Origin: JADJYF01 sp050186725
Lineage (GTDB): Bacteria; Pseudomonadota; Gammaproteobacteria; Ga0077536
Direction of reading: 5' to 3'
DNA length: 64,000 nucleotides
NCBI GenBank assembly: GCA_050186725.1
Contig: JBFWYG010000011.1
Coordinates: 1-64,000, forward strand
Shown here: positions 45,923 to 55,138 of the stretch, in pieces
Layout: each line of letters opens with the position of its first letter
Position numbering within the stretch: position 1 is the first letter of the stretch
Notes under the pieces: model-generated
The model's database searches: none
What the model was told of the DNA's origin: nothing
Seen by the model: the letters and a program-made list of their open reading frames with translations, nothing else
Position numbers and translations under genes: made by a program

Positions 45923-46381
45923 TCAGGCCTTGCCCAGCAGTTGATCGATGGCGGCGTTGGCCAGGCTGTCGGCCAGTTCGTTCTCGACGTGGCCGGCATG
46001 CCCTTTCACCCAGAACCAGTGCACTTCGTGCCCGGCACAGACGCTGTCCAGCGCCTGCCACAGGTCGACGTTCTTCACCGGTGCCTTGCTCGCGGTCTTC
46101 CAGCCGCGGCGTTTCCAGCCGGGCAACCATTCGGTGATGCCGTTCTTCACGTATTGTGAATCGGTGTGGAGATTGACGCGACTCGGCCGGGTGAGCGCGC
46201 GCAGCGCCTCGATCGCGGCGGTCAGCTCCATGCGGTTGTTGGTGGTGGCGGGCGCCGCGCCCATCAGCCGCTTCTCGCGCCCGCGGAAGCGCAGCAGCGC
46301 GCCCCAACCGCCTGGACCAGGGTTACCGCGGCACGCGCCGTCGGTGTAGATCTCGACCACGTCCTCAGCCACGGTCGCCAC
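45923..46381 (-). CDS. rnhA: Ribonuclease HI
   Basis: 152-residue RNA-DNA hybrid endonuclease. Catalytic residues appear in EIYTDGACRGNPG (Asp), NNRMELTAAIEAL (Glu), NLHTDSQYVKNGI (Asp) and NELADSLANAAI (Asp); the basic protrusion is WLPGWKRRGWKTA. Length is normal. Its start overlaps the end of the upstream methyltransferase gene by 17 bases. Confidence 0.97.
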   Translation of the reverse strand: MATVAEDVVEIYTDGACRGNPGPGGWGALLRFRGREKRLMGAAPATTNNRMELTAAIEALRALTRPSRVNLHTDSQYVKNGITEWLPGWKRRGWKTASKAPVKNVDLWQALDSVCAGHEVHWFWVKGHAGHVENELADSLANAAIDQLLGKA

Positions 46382-47165
46382 GCTCCGCGCGCCAGTCGCC
46401 GCCGAGCCCGCGCGTCGACGGCTCGGCGACGCCGCTCGCCAGCAGACGTCGACGCTGACGCCAGCTCGCCTTCAGCGGTGTCAGGCCCTCGACGCGCTTG
46501 CGCGCGACGATGATGTAGACGCTGCCGAGTCCGGGCCAGGCGTAGGCGCCCAGCCGCTCCATGATCTCGAGCCGCGTGTTCACGCGTGGGCTGCGCAAAG
46601 GCGGCCGGTAGGCGCCGCGCGCGACGTGCAGCACGTCGAAGCCCAGCAGCTTGAGCCAGTCCTTGATGCGCGCGACCGAGAGGAAATGGCCGTGCCAGGG
46701 CGCGCGGCCCTGCCAGCGCGTGAGCAGCGAACGCAGACCGAACAGGCTCCAGGGGTTGAAGCCCAGGATTACGAGGTGCCCCTCGCCGATCAGCACGCGC
46801 TCCGCTTCACGCAGCACGCGGTGCGCATCCAAGGTGAACTCGAGCACGTGGGGCACCACCAGCACGTCGATGGAATTGGGTGCCAGCGGCAGCGCATCCT
46901 CGATGCAATGCAGGTGCGCGGTGGGATTCAGGCGATGGCCGAGATCGACCCGCACCTGGTGGCTCACGCGGCTCGACGCAATGAGTCCCTCGCCGTGGTG
47001 ACAGCCGAGCTCGACGAGGTGGTAACCGAACAGGTCGGGCAGGTAGCGACCCATCAGCGCCCGCTCGACGGTCGCCACGAGGCTGCCGGGCGGCTCCGCG
47101 AACCAGGCCAGCAGATCGGCCGCGAGGCGCGCATCGCCGAAACCTTCGCTCGAATTTAATTTCAA
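46365..47165 (-). CDS. Class I SAM-dependent methyltransferase
   Basis: About 266 residues. YHLVELGCHHGEGLI is the SAM-binding loop, followed by LPLAPNSIDVLVVPHVLEF, the type-11 methyltransferase motif, and GEGHLVILGFNPWSLFGLRSL. This protein is often encoded next to rnhA-dnaQ in Gammaproteobacteria, but its substrate is unknown. No ATG gives a sensible start; TTG 47165 or TTG 47174 precedes the conserved LAADLLAWFAEPPGSL, and a GTG at 47234 is further out. It is divergent from mltD. Confidence 0.8.
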   Translation of the reverse strand: MKLNSSEGFGDARLAADLLAWFAEPPGSLVATVERALMGRYLPDLFGYHLVELGCHHGEGLIASSRVSHQVRVDLGHRLNPTAHLHCIEDALPLAPNSIDVLVVPHVLEFTLDAHRVLREAERVLIGEGHLVILGFNPWSLFGLRSLLTRWQGRAPWHGHFLSVARIKDWLKLLGFDVLHVARGAYRPPLRSPRVNTRLEIMERLGAYAWPGLGSVYIIVARKRVEGLTPLKASWRQRRRLLASGVAEPSTRGLGGDWRAERGDRG

Positions 47166-47300
47166 CGTAGACAATGACTTGAGACGCCAACAACGAAACG
47201 GCGGCAGGTACCGCAACGGTTCGCAGCTTGGCACGGGGCCATCCGCCGACGCAACGCCAAGGGTTGACCGCGGTCCCGAGGTCTACCTACAGTACCTCCC

Positions 47301-48920
47301 ATGTTGGGGGGTAACCACATCCGGACAGGGGCTTTGTTCGCCCTGTTGAGCGCCGCGCTGGCAGCCTGCAGCGTACCCGCGCCGTTCATGCATCGGCCGG
47401 TCACGAGCACGCCGCAACCGACGCCCGAGCCCGCGCCGGTGGTGGACGCATCCACGCCGGAACCACCCCGCCCGGTCGTCCAGCCCGCGCAGCGCGTGAA
47501 CGGTCCGGACCTGTGGCAACGCGTGAGCGAACAACTCGCCCTGCATCTCGATCCCCAGCACGCTCCGACCAATCCCCTCGCGCAACTGCAATTCGGCAAG
47601 AGCTTCATCGAACGGGCGACGGCCGAGTCCGAACCCTTCCTGTTCTACGTGCTCGGTGAACTCGACAAGCGCGAGCTGCCCTACGAACTCGCGCTCGTAC
47701 CCTTGATCGAGAGCAGCTACAACCCCGGCGCCGGCGCGGCCCGCGGCCCCGCCGGACTGTGGCAGCTGATCCCGAGCACCGGCCAGCGCTTCGGTCTCAC
47801 CCAGACGCGCTGGTACGACGGCCGCCGCGACGTGGTGGCCAGCACCGAGGCGGCGCTCGATTACTTCGAGCAGCTGCGCGATCGCTTCGAGGGTGACTGG
47901 CTGCTCGCGCTCGCCGCCTACAACTGCGGCGAGCGCACCGTGATGGACGCCATCGCGCGCAACCGCCACCGCGGCCGCCGCGTCGATTACTGGTCGCTGT
48001 CCCTGCCTGGCCACACCCGCCAGTACGTCAACCGTCTGCTGGCGGTCTCGGCGGTGCTGGCCAATCCGCGCGCCCACGGCGTGCAGCCGGCGCGCATTCC
48101 CGACCGTCCCTATTTCGACGTGGTGGATGTCGGTCGGAACCTGCCGCTCACGCGCATCGCCGCCGCGAGCGGCCTGGGCCCCGAGCGCTTCCGCAAGCTC
48201 AACCCGGCGTACGCGCAACAGGTCACGGTGGACGGCGCGACGCGCGTGCTGATCGCCCACGGCCATGCCGAGGACGTGACCCTGGCCCTGGCGTCCATCG
48301 GCGACGACGTGCGCCGCCTGCCGGTCGCGAGCCTGGCCGCCGGCGACGGCGCGCCGCGCCGCGAACACGTGGTCCGCGCAGGCGAATCCCTGTCCCTGAT
48401 CGCCGCCCGCCGCGGCGTGACGGTCAAGGCGCTGCGCGCGGCCAATCACCTGAGCTCCACCCAGCTGCGCATCGGACAGGTGCTGCGCCTGCCACAAGCT
48501 GGCGGCGAGTCGAAGCTCGCCAGCGCGCCCAGCCTGGTCAAGCGCAGCAGCGCGTCGCGCGCCGCCCAGCACGTGGTGCAGGGGGGCGACAACCTGTGGG
48601 ACATCGCGCGGCGTTACCACTCGAGCCCCGAGGCGCTGGCCGAGGCCAACGGCCTGACGCCACGCAGCGTGCTGAAGCTTGGCCAGAGACTGCGCCTGCC
48701 ACCGCGCGACCGGGTCGAGCCCAATACGGACGCGGGCGGCAGCAAGGTCGCGCTGGCCGAGGAAGAGGCGCAATACCAGGTGCGTCAGGGGGATTCGCTG
48801 TGGACCATCTCGCGCCGCTTCAAGGTGTCGGTGGACGCGCTCAAGAAATGGAATCGCTTGCCCGCTGGCACGCCGGCACTGCAACCCGGCCAACGCCTGG
48901 TGGTGAACGGCGAGACCTGA
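47301..48920 (+). CDS. mltD: Membrane-bound lytic murein transglycosylase D
   Basis: 539-residue lipoprotein enzyme that cleaves peptidoglycan to 1,6-anhydro-muropeptides. Signal with lipobox (LSAALAACS, Cys near residue 23), then an SLT domain: LALVPLIESSYNPGA holds the catalytic Glu (about residue 138), PAGLWQLIPSTGQRFGL and LLALAAYNCGE follow. Three LysM domains bind glycan: EHVVRAGESLSLIAARRGV, QHVVQGGDNLWDIARRYH and QYQVRQGDSLWTISRRF. Many relatives have two; three is within the range. The start is ATG 47301, with the divergent methyltransferase 135 bases away. Confidence 0.94.
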   Translation: MLGGNHIRTGALFALLSAALAACSVPAPFMHRPVTSTPQPTPEPAPVVDASTPEPPRPVVQPAQRVNGPDLWQRVSEQLALHLDPQHAPTNPLAQLQFGKSFIERATAESEPFLFYVLGELDKRELPYELALVPLIESSYNPGAGAARGPAGLWQLIPSTGQRFGLTQTRWYDGRRDVVASTEAALDYFEQLRDRFEGDWLLALAAYNCGERTVMDAIARNRHRGRRVDYWSLSLPGHTRQYVNRLLAVSAVLANPRAHGVQPARIPDRPYFDVVDVGRNLPLTRIAAASGLGPERFRKLNPAYAQQVTVDGATRVLIAHGHAEDVTLALASIGDDVRRLPVASLAAGDGAPRREHVVRAGESLSLIAARRGVTVKALRAANHLSSTQLRIGQVLRLPQAGGESKLASAPSLVKRSSASRAAQHVVQGGDNLWDIARRYHSSPEALAEANGLTPRSVLKLGQRLRLPPRDRVEPNTDAGGSKVALAEEEAQYQVRQGDSLWTISRRFKVSVDALKKWNRLPAGTPALQPGQRLVVNGET

Positions 48921-48982
48921 ACCGTCGTCGGCGCCGCGCCCCTGGCGCGCGAGCCGGCGGCCACGCCTGACCCTCGCCCGTC

Positions 48983-51175
48983 ATGCTCCATCCCCGCGCC
49001 ACCCGCCTGCCCGTCGCGCTGCTGCGCAGCCTCGCCGGGCCGCTGGTCAAGCTGCTGTTCCGCATACGCGTGCACGGCCTGGAGCATCTCGCCGCGGCCG
49101 GTCCCCGGCGCCTTGTGATCGCCAACCACGTCTCGCTCATCGACGGCCTGCTGCTCTACCTGTGCCTGCCGCTGGAGCCGGTGTTCGCCGTGCATCCCGC
49201 CACCACCCGCCACTGGTACGCGCGCGCCGCACTGCGCTGCGTCGACTGGCACGAGATGGACACCGGCAATCCCGGCGCGATCAAGGCACTCACCCACCTG
49301 GTGCGCGACGGCCGGCCGGTGGTGATCTTTCCCGAAGGCCGTCCGACCGGCACCGGCGCGCTGATGAAGGTCTACGACGGCCCGGCGGTGATCGCCGATC
49401 ACGCCGAGGCCGACCTGGTCCCGGTCGCCATCGATGGTCCGCAGCATTCCAGGTTCGGCGCCACCGACGGGCGCTTGCGCCACACCTGGCTGCCGCAGAC
49501 CACGCTCACCGTGCTGCCGCCGCGTCCGCTCACCCTGCCGCCCGAATTGCGCGGCGCGGCACGCCGCGAGGCCGGCGCGGACGCGCTGCTCGCGGTGATG
49601 CACGAGATAGCCTTCCACGCCGCCTATCGCGAAGAGAGCTTGTTCGCGGCGGTGATTCGCGCCGCGCGCCGGCACGGCATGGGGCAGCTCGCGCTCGAAG
49701 ACGCCGGCGGCGCGCGTCTCACCTATCGCGACCTGCTGACACGCGCCTTCGTGCTCGGCGGCGTGGTCGACGGCCTGCTCGGACCGCGTCAGCGGGTCGG
49801 CATCCTGTTGCCCAGCACTGCCGCGGCGGTGGTCACCTTGCTCGCCTGCGCGGCGCGCGGGCGCGAGGCGGCGATGCTCAACTTCACCGCCGGCGCCCAT
49901 GGCCTCGTGACCGCCATCGAGACCGGCGAAGTGCGCGTGGTGCTCACCTCGCGCGCCTTCGTCGCGGCCGCCAACCTCGCCGACGACCTCGCCGCCATCG
50001 GCGACCGGGCGCGGCTCATCTACCTCGAGGACCTGCGCGAGCAGATTGGACTGCTCGCCAAGTTGACGGCGGCGCTCTGCGCGCGCGTGCCGGGTCTCGC
50101 CCACCGCTGGCTCGGACGCGGCGCGGGTCCGGACAGTCCGGCGGTGGTGCTGTTCACCTCGGGGTCCGAGGGCATCCCGAAGGGCGTGGTGCTGTCCCAC
50201 GGCAACCTGCTGGCGAACTTCGCCCAGGTGCAGACGCTCATCGACCTCACGCGCAACGACCGTGTGCTGAACGTGCTGCCGGTGTTCCACGCGTTCGGCC
50301 TGCTGGGCGGCGTGCTGTTGCCGCTCTTGAAGGGCTGTCCGAGCTTCCAGTACCCGAGCCCGCTGCACTATCGCCAGATCCCCGAGCTCTGCTACTCGCT
50401 CGGCGTGACCTGCCTGTTCGGCACCAACACCTTTCTGCGCGCCTACGCGAACAACGCCCACGAGTACGACATGTACCGCATGCGCTTCGTGATCGCCGGC
50501 GCCGAGAAGCTCACCGACGACACCCGCGCGCTGTGGTCGGAGCGCTTCGGCATTCGCATCTTCGAGGGTTACGGCGCGACCGAGGCCAGCCCGGTTCTGG
50601 CGGTCAACCATCCGCTGGGGGCGCGCCGCGGCACGGTGGGCCGGCTGCTGGCCGCGATGGAGTACTACCTGGAGGCGGTGGACGGCATCGCCGAGGGCGG
50701 TGAACTGGTGGTGCGCGGACCGAACGTCATGCAGGGCTACCTGTTCCACGGCAGCGACGGCGCGATCATCCGGCCGTGGACCCAGCGCGGCGGGCCGGGC
50801 TGGTATGCGACCGGCGACATCGTGGCGGTCGACGAAGGCGGTTACGTGAGCATCAAGGGCCGCGCCAAGCGCTTCGCCAAGGTCGGCGGAGAGATGGTCT
50901 CGCTCGCCATCGTCGAGGAACTGGCCGCGCAGCTCTGGCCCGACGGCCACCACGCGGCGCTGGCCGTGCCCGACCCGCGCAAGGGCGAGCACATCGTGCT
51001 CTACACCGACGTCGCGGCCGTGAATCGCCCAGACCTGGTGGCGGCCGCGCGCGCCGGCGCGCACAGCGAACTGGTGCTGCCGCGTCACATCGTGCACCGC
51101 GACAGCATCCCCCTGCTCGGCTCAGGCAAGATCAACTACCCGGCGCTGCGCGAGCTGCACATGGCGCAGACCTGA
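48983..51175 (+). CDS. aas: Acyltransferase / acyl-ACP synthetase fusion (Aas-like)
   Basis: 730 residues. The N-terminal PlsC-type acyltransferase (about 1-200) has NHVSLIDG (the HX4D box) and FPEGRPTGTG. The C-terminal AMP-binding domain (about 230-725) has LFTSGSEGIPKGVVLSHGN, VFHAFGLLGG, EGYGATEASPV, YATGDIV and RAKRFAKVGGEMV, with the adenylation Lys in LLGSGKINYPAL. This matches Aas, which reactivates fatty acids and re-acylates lyso-phosphatidylethanolamine; no MFS transporter domain is fused, though a free lysophospholipid transporter is typical elsewhere. It begins 62 bases after mltD. Confidence 0.88.
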   Translation: MLHPRATRLPVALLRSLAGPLVKLLFRIRVHGLEHLAAAGPRRLVIANHVSLIDGLLLYLCLPLEPVFAVHPATTRHWYARAALRCVDWHEMDTGNPGAIKALTHLVRDGRPVVIFPEGRPTGTGALMKVYDGPAVIADHAEADLVPVAIDGPQHSRFGATDGRLRHTWLPQTTLTVLPPRPLTLPPELRGAARREAGADALLAVMHEIAFHAAYREESLFAAVIRAARRHGMGQLALEDAGGARLTYRDLLTRAFVLGGVVDGLLGPRQRVGILLPSTAAAVVTLLACAARGREAAMLNFTAGAHGLVTAIETGEVRVVLTSRAFVAAANLADDLAAIGDRARLIYLEDLREQIGLLAKLTAALCARVPGLAHRWLGRGAGPDSPAVVLFTSGSEGIPKGVVLSHGNLLANFAQVQTLIDLTRNDRVLNVLPVFHAFGLLGGVLLPLLKGCPSFQYPSPLHYRQIPELCYSLGVTCLFGTNTFLRAYANNAHEYDMYRMRFVIAGAEKLTDDTRALWSERFGIRIFEGYGATEASPVLAVNHPLGARRGTVGRLLAAMEYYLEAVDGIAEGGELVVRGPNVMQGYLFHGSDGAIIRPWTQRGGPGWYATGDIVAVDEGGYVSIKGRAKRFAKVGGEMVSLAIVEELAAQLWPDGHHAALAVPDPRKGEHIVLYTDVAAVNRPDLVAAARAGAHSELVLPRHIVHRDSIPLLGSGKINYPALRELHMAQT

Positions 51176-51214
51176 GCCTCACGCCTCATCGGCGGCCAGA
51201 ACCGCGGCAATTCC

Positions 51215-51299
51215 TGTAGGGCGGACTTCAGTCCGCCATTCGCTTCGGATCTGCGACTAGCGCTCTGGAATGGAATGGCGGATTGAAATCCGCCCTACA
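51215..51299. repeat. REP/BIME-like inverted repeat element
   Basis: The ends are TGTAGGGCGGA and TCCGCCCTACA, and each side is itself a small hairpin (GGCGGA-TTGAAA-TCCGCC on the right, GGCGGA-CTTCAG-TCCGCC on the left), with about 30 bases between. It lies between the Aas-like gene and the convergent DUF547 gene. The motif GGCGG-TTGAAA-CCGCCCTACA recurs at 57195. Confidence 0.8.
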
Positions 51300-51349
51300 G
51301 GTGGCTTCGATGCAGGTCGGATTCGCAGCGGACGTTACGTCCCAGAGCG

Positions 51350-52123
51350 TCAATGCGACTGGATCGAATTGCCGTTGATGGTCGCGTCGTAGTCCATGAA
51401 CTTGATGTCGTAGGTGCCGCGCTTCAGCTTCTTCGCCACCTGCTCGTCGTTCACGTACTGCGCGATGTAGCGCAAGAGCGCCTTGTCCTTCTTGCCGAAC
51501 GCCTCGCGATGCTGCTCGAACACCTTGGACAGCTTGGCGGCCTGCAGCGCGTCGGAATAACGGTTGCGCCGCTTGTCGTTGACGAAGTCCCGCGCGGCCT
51601 CGTCGAGCTGCTGGTCGACCTGTTCGCCGACATAGGCGCCGGCGCGCAGCTTGGGCGCCGAGGACGTGGCGGGGACGATGGCGAAATACACGCGCGGGTC
51701 CTCGAACTCGGCGAGGATGTCGCCCTCGATGGTCTTGAGGTCGTAGCCCTTGCCGCCGACCTCGAGATTGCGCCCGAAGAAACTCATGCGATCCATCGGG
51801 CCGTTGGGCGACTTGCCGTCGATGACGTTCTGGATCACCAGCGCGTTGTAGACGTTGATCCAGAACGCCAGGCGCTCCTTGTCGTCGGTCAGCGTGCCGA
51901 GGTCGAAGGTGGACAGTGAATCGATGTACTTGGCGAAGCGCGCGTTGCGCGCGATGGCGGGATAGTCCACGTAGCCATCCTTGACGTGCTCCTCGAGCAC
52001 GCTGCCGAGCAGCGCGTCCAGTGTCTTGGCGTCGCTCGCGGCGAGCGGCAGGCTCGCGCCCAGGATCACGAACAGCACGAGGGCGCGGACGAGAACGGCG
52101 AGTGAAGGGTGCAATGGCTTCAC
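51350..52123 (-). CDS. DUF547 exported protein
   Basis: 257 residues with a hydrophobic signal (VLVRALVLFVILGASLPLA). The mature part is DUF547: VDYPAIARNARFAKYIDSLS, AFWINVYNALVIQNVI, and GYDLKTIEGDILAEFEDPRVYF split by the conserved HxAL-like region, here reading AIVPATSSAP; the family's common HFALV motif is therefore altered. The C-terminus has LLRYIAQYV and IKFMDYDATIN. The function is unknown; plant relatives carry it fused to other domains. The start codon is GTG at 52123. The 236 bases to the next gene show no clear promoter. Confidence 0.82.
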   Translation of the reverse strand: MKPLHPSLAVLVRALVLFVILGASLPLAASDAKTLDALLGSVLEEHVKDGYVDYPAIARNARFAKYIDSLSTFDLGTLTDDKERLAFWINVYNALVIQNVIDGKSPNGPMDRMSFFGRNLEVGGKGYDLKTIEGDILAEFEDPRVYFAIVPATSSAPKLRAGAYVGEQVDQQLDEAARDFVNDKRRNRYSDALQAAKLSKVFEQHREAFGKKDKALLRYIAQYVNDEQVAKKLKRGTYDIKFMDYDATINGNSIQSH

Positions 52124-52359
52124 GGCGATTACCTGTATGATGACGAACGTGGGCCTGGAATCCCGCGGCGATACGCCGCGCCGACGACGCGGGCCGGGTG
52201 CCGGGCACCGGCGGGGCGTCGTCGGGGCCGGCAGTGTACACGACTCGCGCGGGCCGTCTTCACCTCGGCCCGGGCCGCGATGCGCGCACGCGCAAGCTGA
52301 GTCCGAGCAGTGATCGAAACTCGTAACGGCGCGTCGCGCCGGCCCGCTTCGGCCCTCCC

Positions 52360-54519
52360 ATGACCCGTCGTCGACTGCTGCTGATCTTCATCGTCTTGGC
52401 GCTGCTCGTGGCGCTGGTCCTCGATCCGACGCGCTACCTTGAACTCGACGCGCTGAAGGCGCGCCAGGCCGAACTCCAGGGCCTGGTCGCCGCGCATCGC
52501 GGTCCCGCCCTGTTGTGGGCCTTCCTGATCTATGTCGGGGTGACCGCGCTGTCCATTCCGGGCGCGGCGGTGCTGACCCTTGCCTGTGGCGCGCTCTTCG
52601 GCCTGGCGTGGGGCACGGTGCTGGTGTCCTTCGCCAGCACGCTCGGCGCGACCCTCGCCTTCCTCACCGCCCGCTACCTGCTGCACGGCGCGGTGCAGAG
52701 CCGCTACGGCCATCGCCTCGCGGCCATCGATCGCGGCGTGCGCCGCGATGGCCCGAGCTACCTCTTGATGCTGCGCCTGCTGCCGGTGGCGCCCTTCGTG
52801 CTGGTCAACCTGCTGATGGCGCTGACCTCGATCCGGCTGCGCGACTTCGTACTGTTCAGTCAGCTCGGCATGCTGCCGGCGACCGTGGTGTACGTGAACG
52901 CCGGCACCCAGCTGGCCGGCATCGAGCGCCTGTCCGACGTGGCGTCGCCAGGTCTCATCGCGTCCCTCGCCCTGCTCGCCATGCTGCCCTTCGTCGCCAA
53001 GGCCATCGTCGGCCTGCGACGCCGCCAGCGTTTCCTCGCCGAGCATCCCCCGCCTGCGCAGGTCGATCGCAACGTCATCGTGATCGGCGCGGGCTCGGCC
53101 GGCCTGGTGGCCGCGTTCATCGCCGCGGCGGTGCGCGCCAAGGTCACGCTGATCGAGCGCGACGCGATGGGCGGCGATTGCCTGAACACCGGCTGCGTGC
53201 CCTCCAAGGCGCTGCTGCGCGCGGCGAAGCACATCCACCAGGCGCGGTACGGCGCGGCTTTCGGCCTGCCGAACAGCGAGGCGCCGGTGGACTTCACCGC
53301 GGTGATGGCGCACGTCGCGCGCAGCATCGAGACCATCCGGCCCCACGATTCGGTGGAGCGCTACACCGAACTCGGGGTCGAGTGCATCAGCGGTGACGCG
53401 CGCCTGGTATCACCGTGGACGGTGGCGGTGAACGGTCGCGAACTGTCGGCCCGCGCGATCATCCTCGCGACCGGCGCCGAGCCCGCGCTGCCGGACCTGC
53501 CCGGCCTCGCCGAGGCGCCCTACCTGACCTCGGACACCCTGTGGCACCTGCGCGAACTGCCACGCCGCCTGCTGGTGCTGGGCGGTGGCCCCATCGGCTG
53601 CGAGATGGCGCAGGCTTTCGCGCGCTTCGGCTGCGAGGTCACCGTGGTGGAGATGGCGCCGCGCCTGCTGTCGCGCGAGGACGAGGACGTCAGCGCCTTC
53701 GTGCACCAGGTGTTCGCCGCCGAGGGCATCAATGTCGAGACGTCGGCGCGCGCGCTGGCCTTCGAGCACGACGCCGACGGCCATCGCCTGCGCTGCGAAC
53801 GCGTCACGCAGTCGCGCAGGCGACGCGCGCCAGCCGAGACCTTCAGCCTGGAATTCGATCGCGTGCTGGTTGCGCTCGGCCGCCGGCCGCGCACCGCGGG
53901 ACTGGGCCTGGAAGAACAGGGCATCTCGTTCGGCGCCAACGGCTCGCTGGAGCTGAACGACCACCTGCAGAGCAGCCTGCCGAGCGTGTTTGCCTGCGGC
54001 GACCTGGCCGGCCCTTACCAGTTCACCCATGCGGCCGCCCATCAGGCGTGGTACGCGACGGTCAACGCGCTGTTCGGCGACTTCAAACGTTTCGCGGTCG
54101 ACTATCGCGTGATGCCGTGGTGCACCTTCACCGATCCGGAAGTGGCGCGCGTGGGCCTGAACGAGCAGGAAGCCCGCGCGCGCGGCCTGCCCCACGAAGT
54201 CACGCGCTACGATCTCGCGGCACTCGATCGCGCGATCACCGACGATTGCGCGCGCGGCTTCGTCAAGGTGCTGACCCCGCCCGGCAGCGATCGCATTCTC
54301 GGCGCCACCATCGTCGGCGAGCACGCGGGCGATCTGCTCGCCGAGTTCGTGCTCGCGATGAAGCACAACCTGGGACTCGGCAAGATCCTGGCGACGCCCC
54401 ACGTCTACCCGACCTTGGCCGAGGCCAACCGCCACACGGCCGGCGCCTGGCGCCGCGCCCACGCCTCGCCGCGCGTGCTCGACTGGCTCGCGCGCTTCCA
54501 TCGCTGGCGCCGCGGCTGA
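52360..54519 (+). CDS. VTT (DedA/SNARE-associated) membrane domain fused to an FAD disulfide reductase
   Basis: 719 residues. Residues about 1-220 are a VTT-type membrane domain: first helix LLLIFIVLALLVALVL, then ALSIPGAAVLTLACGALFG, FASTLGATLAFLTARYLL and RLLPVAPFVLVNLLMALTS, the latter keeping the family's Arg-Pro core. From about 230 a complete pyridine-nucleotide disulfide oxidoreductase follows: VIVIGAGSAGLVAA, redox pair in GGDCLNTGCVPSKAL (about 270-282), LVLGGGPIGCEMAQ, VFACGDLAGPYQFTH and a dimerisation domain ending LAEANRHTAGA. The reductase resembles mercuric reductase/dihydrolipoamide dehydrogenase without the mercury-binding arm. The fusion suggests a membrane-tethered thiol or quinone reaction; the substrate is unknown. 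Confidence 0.85.
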   Translation: MTRRRLLLIFIVLALLVALVLDPTRYLELDALKARQAELQGLVAAHRGPALLWAFLIYVGVTALSIPGAAVLTLACGALFGLAWGTVLVSFASTLGATLAFLTARYLLHGAVQSRYGHRLAAIDRGVRRDGPSYLLMLRLLPVAPFVLVNLLMALTSIRLRDFVLFSQLGMLPATVVYVNAGTQLAGIERLSDVASPGLIASLALLAMLPFVAKAIVGLRRRQRFLAEHPPPAQVDRNVIVIGAGSAGLVAAFIAAAVRAKVTLIERDAMGGDCLNTGCVPSKALLRAAKHIHQARYGAAFGLPNSEAPVDFTAVMAHVARSIETIRPHDSVERYTELGVECISGDARLVSPWTVAVNGRELSARAIILATGAEPALPDLPGLAEAPYLTSDTLWHLRELPRRLLVLGGGPIGCEMAQAFARFGCEVTVVEMAPRLLSREDEDVSAFVHQVFAAEGINVETSARALAFEHDADGHRLRCERVTQSRRRRAPAETFSLEFDRVLVALGRRPRTAGLGLEEQGISFGANGSLELNDHLQSSLPSVFACGDLAGPYQFTHAAAHQAWYATVNALFGDFKRFAVDYRVMPWCTFTDPEVARVGLNEQEARARGLPHEVTRYDLAALDRAITDDCARGFVKVLTPPGSDRILGATIVGEHAGDLLAEFVLAMKHNLGLGKILATPHVYPTLAEANRHTAGAWRRAHASPRVLDWLARFHRWRRG

Positions 54520-54590
54520 CGGCCATCGCCCGGTATCGAGGCCGCGTGCATCCGGTTATCATCGAACGGTCCCAGCAAGCCATCGCTCAC

Positions 54591-55106
54591 ATGGATCTCA
54601 TCGCCCGCCACATCCGCGACGTGCCGGACTTTCCCAAGCCCGGCATCCTGTTCAAGGACATCACGCCACTGCTGCGCGACGTGGACGCGCTGCGCCTCGC
54701 GGTGCAGGGACTCGCGCAGCCGTTCCGCGCGGCCGGCGTCACCGCGGTGCTCGGCATGGAAGCCCGCGGCTTCGTGTTCGGCGCGCTGGTCGCGGCGGAA
54801 CTCGCGGCCGGCTTCGTGCCGCTGCGCAAGCCGGGCAAGCTGCCCGCCGCCACCACCTCGGTGCGCTATGACCTGGAGTACGGCAGCGCGGAGTTGCACA
54901 TGCATGCCGATGCCATCGGCGCGGGCGACACCGTGCTTCTGGTCGACGACCTCATCGCCACCGGCGGCACCGCCGCGGCGAGCCTCGAACTCGCGCGGCG
55001 CAGCGGCGCGAAGGTCGCGGGCGCGGCCTTCGTCGTCGAACTCGACTTCCTGAACGGACGCGCGGCGCTCGGCGATTGCACGGTGCATTCGCTGCTCCAC
55101 TACTGA
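54591..55106 (+). CDS. apt: Adenine phosphoribosyltransferase
   Basis: 171-residue purine salvage enzyme making AMP from adenine and PRPP. IRDVPDFPKPGILFKDITPL is the Apt start signature, GMEARGFVFGALVAA and RKPGKLPA are substrate loops, and VLLVDDLIATGGTAAA is the PRPP-binding motif. ATG 54591 is the only start giving the standard N-terminus; the longer frame runs over the VTT fusion gene. It is followed 32 bases later by the TANGO2-like gene. Confidence 0.96.
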   Translation: MDLIARHIRDVPDFPKPGILFKDITPLLRDVDALRLAVQGLAQPFRAAGVTAVLGMEARGFVFGALVAAELAAGFVPLRKPGKLPAATTSVRYDLEYGSAELHMHADAIGAGDTVLLVDDLIATGGTAAASLELARRSGAKVAGAAFVVELDFLNGRAALGDCTVHSLLHY

Positions 55107-55138
55107 CGGCCGCCCGCCACCCGACCACGGGACGCGCC

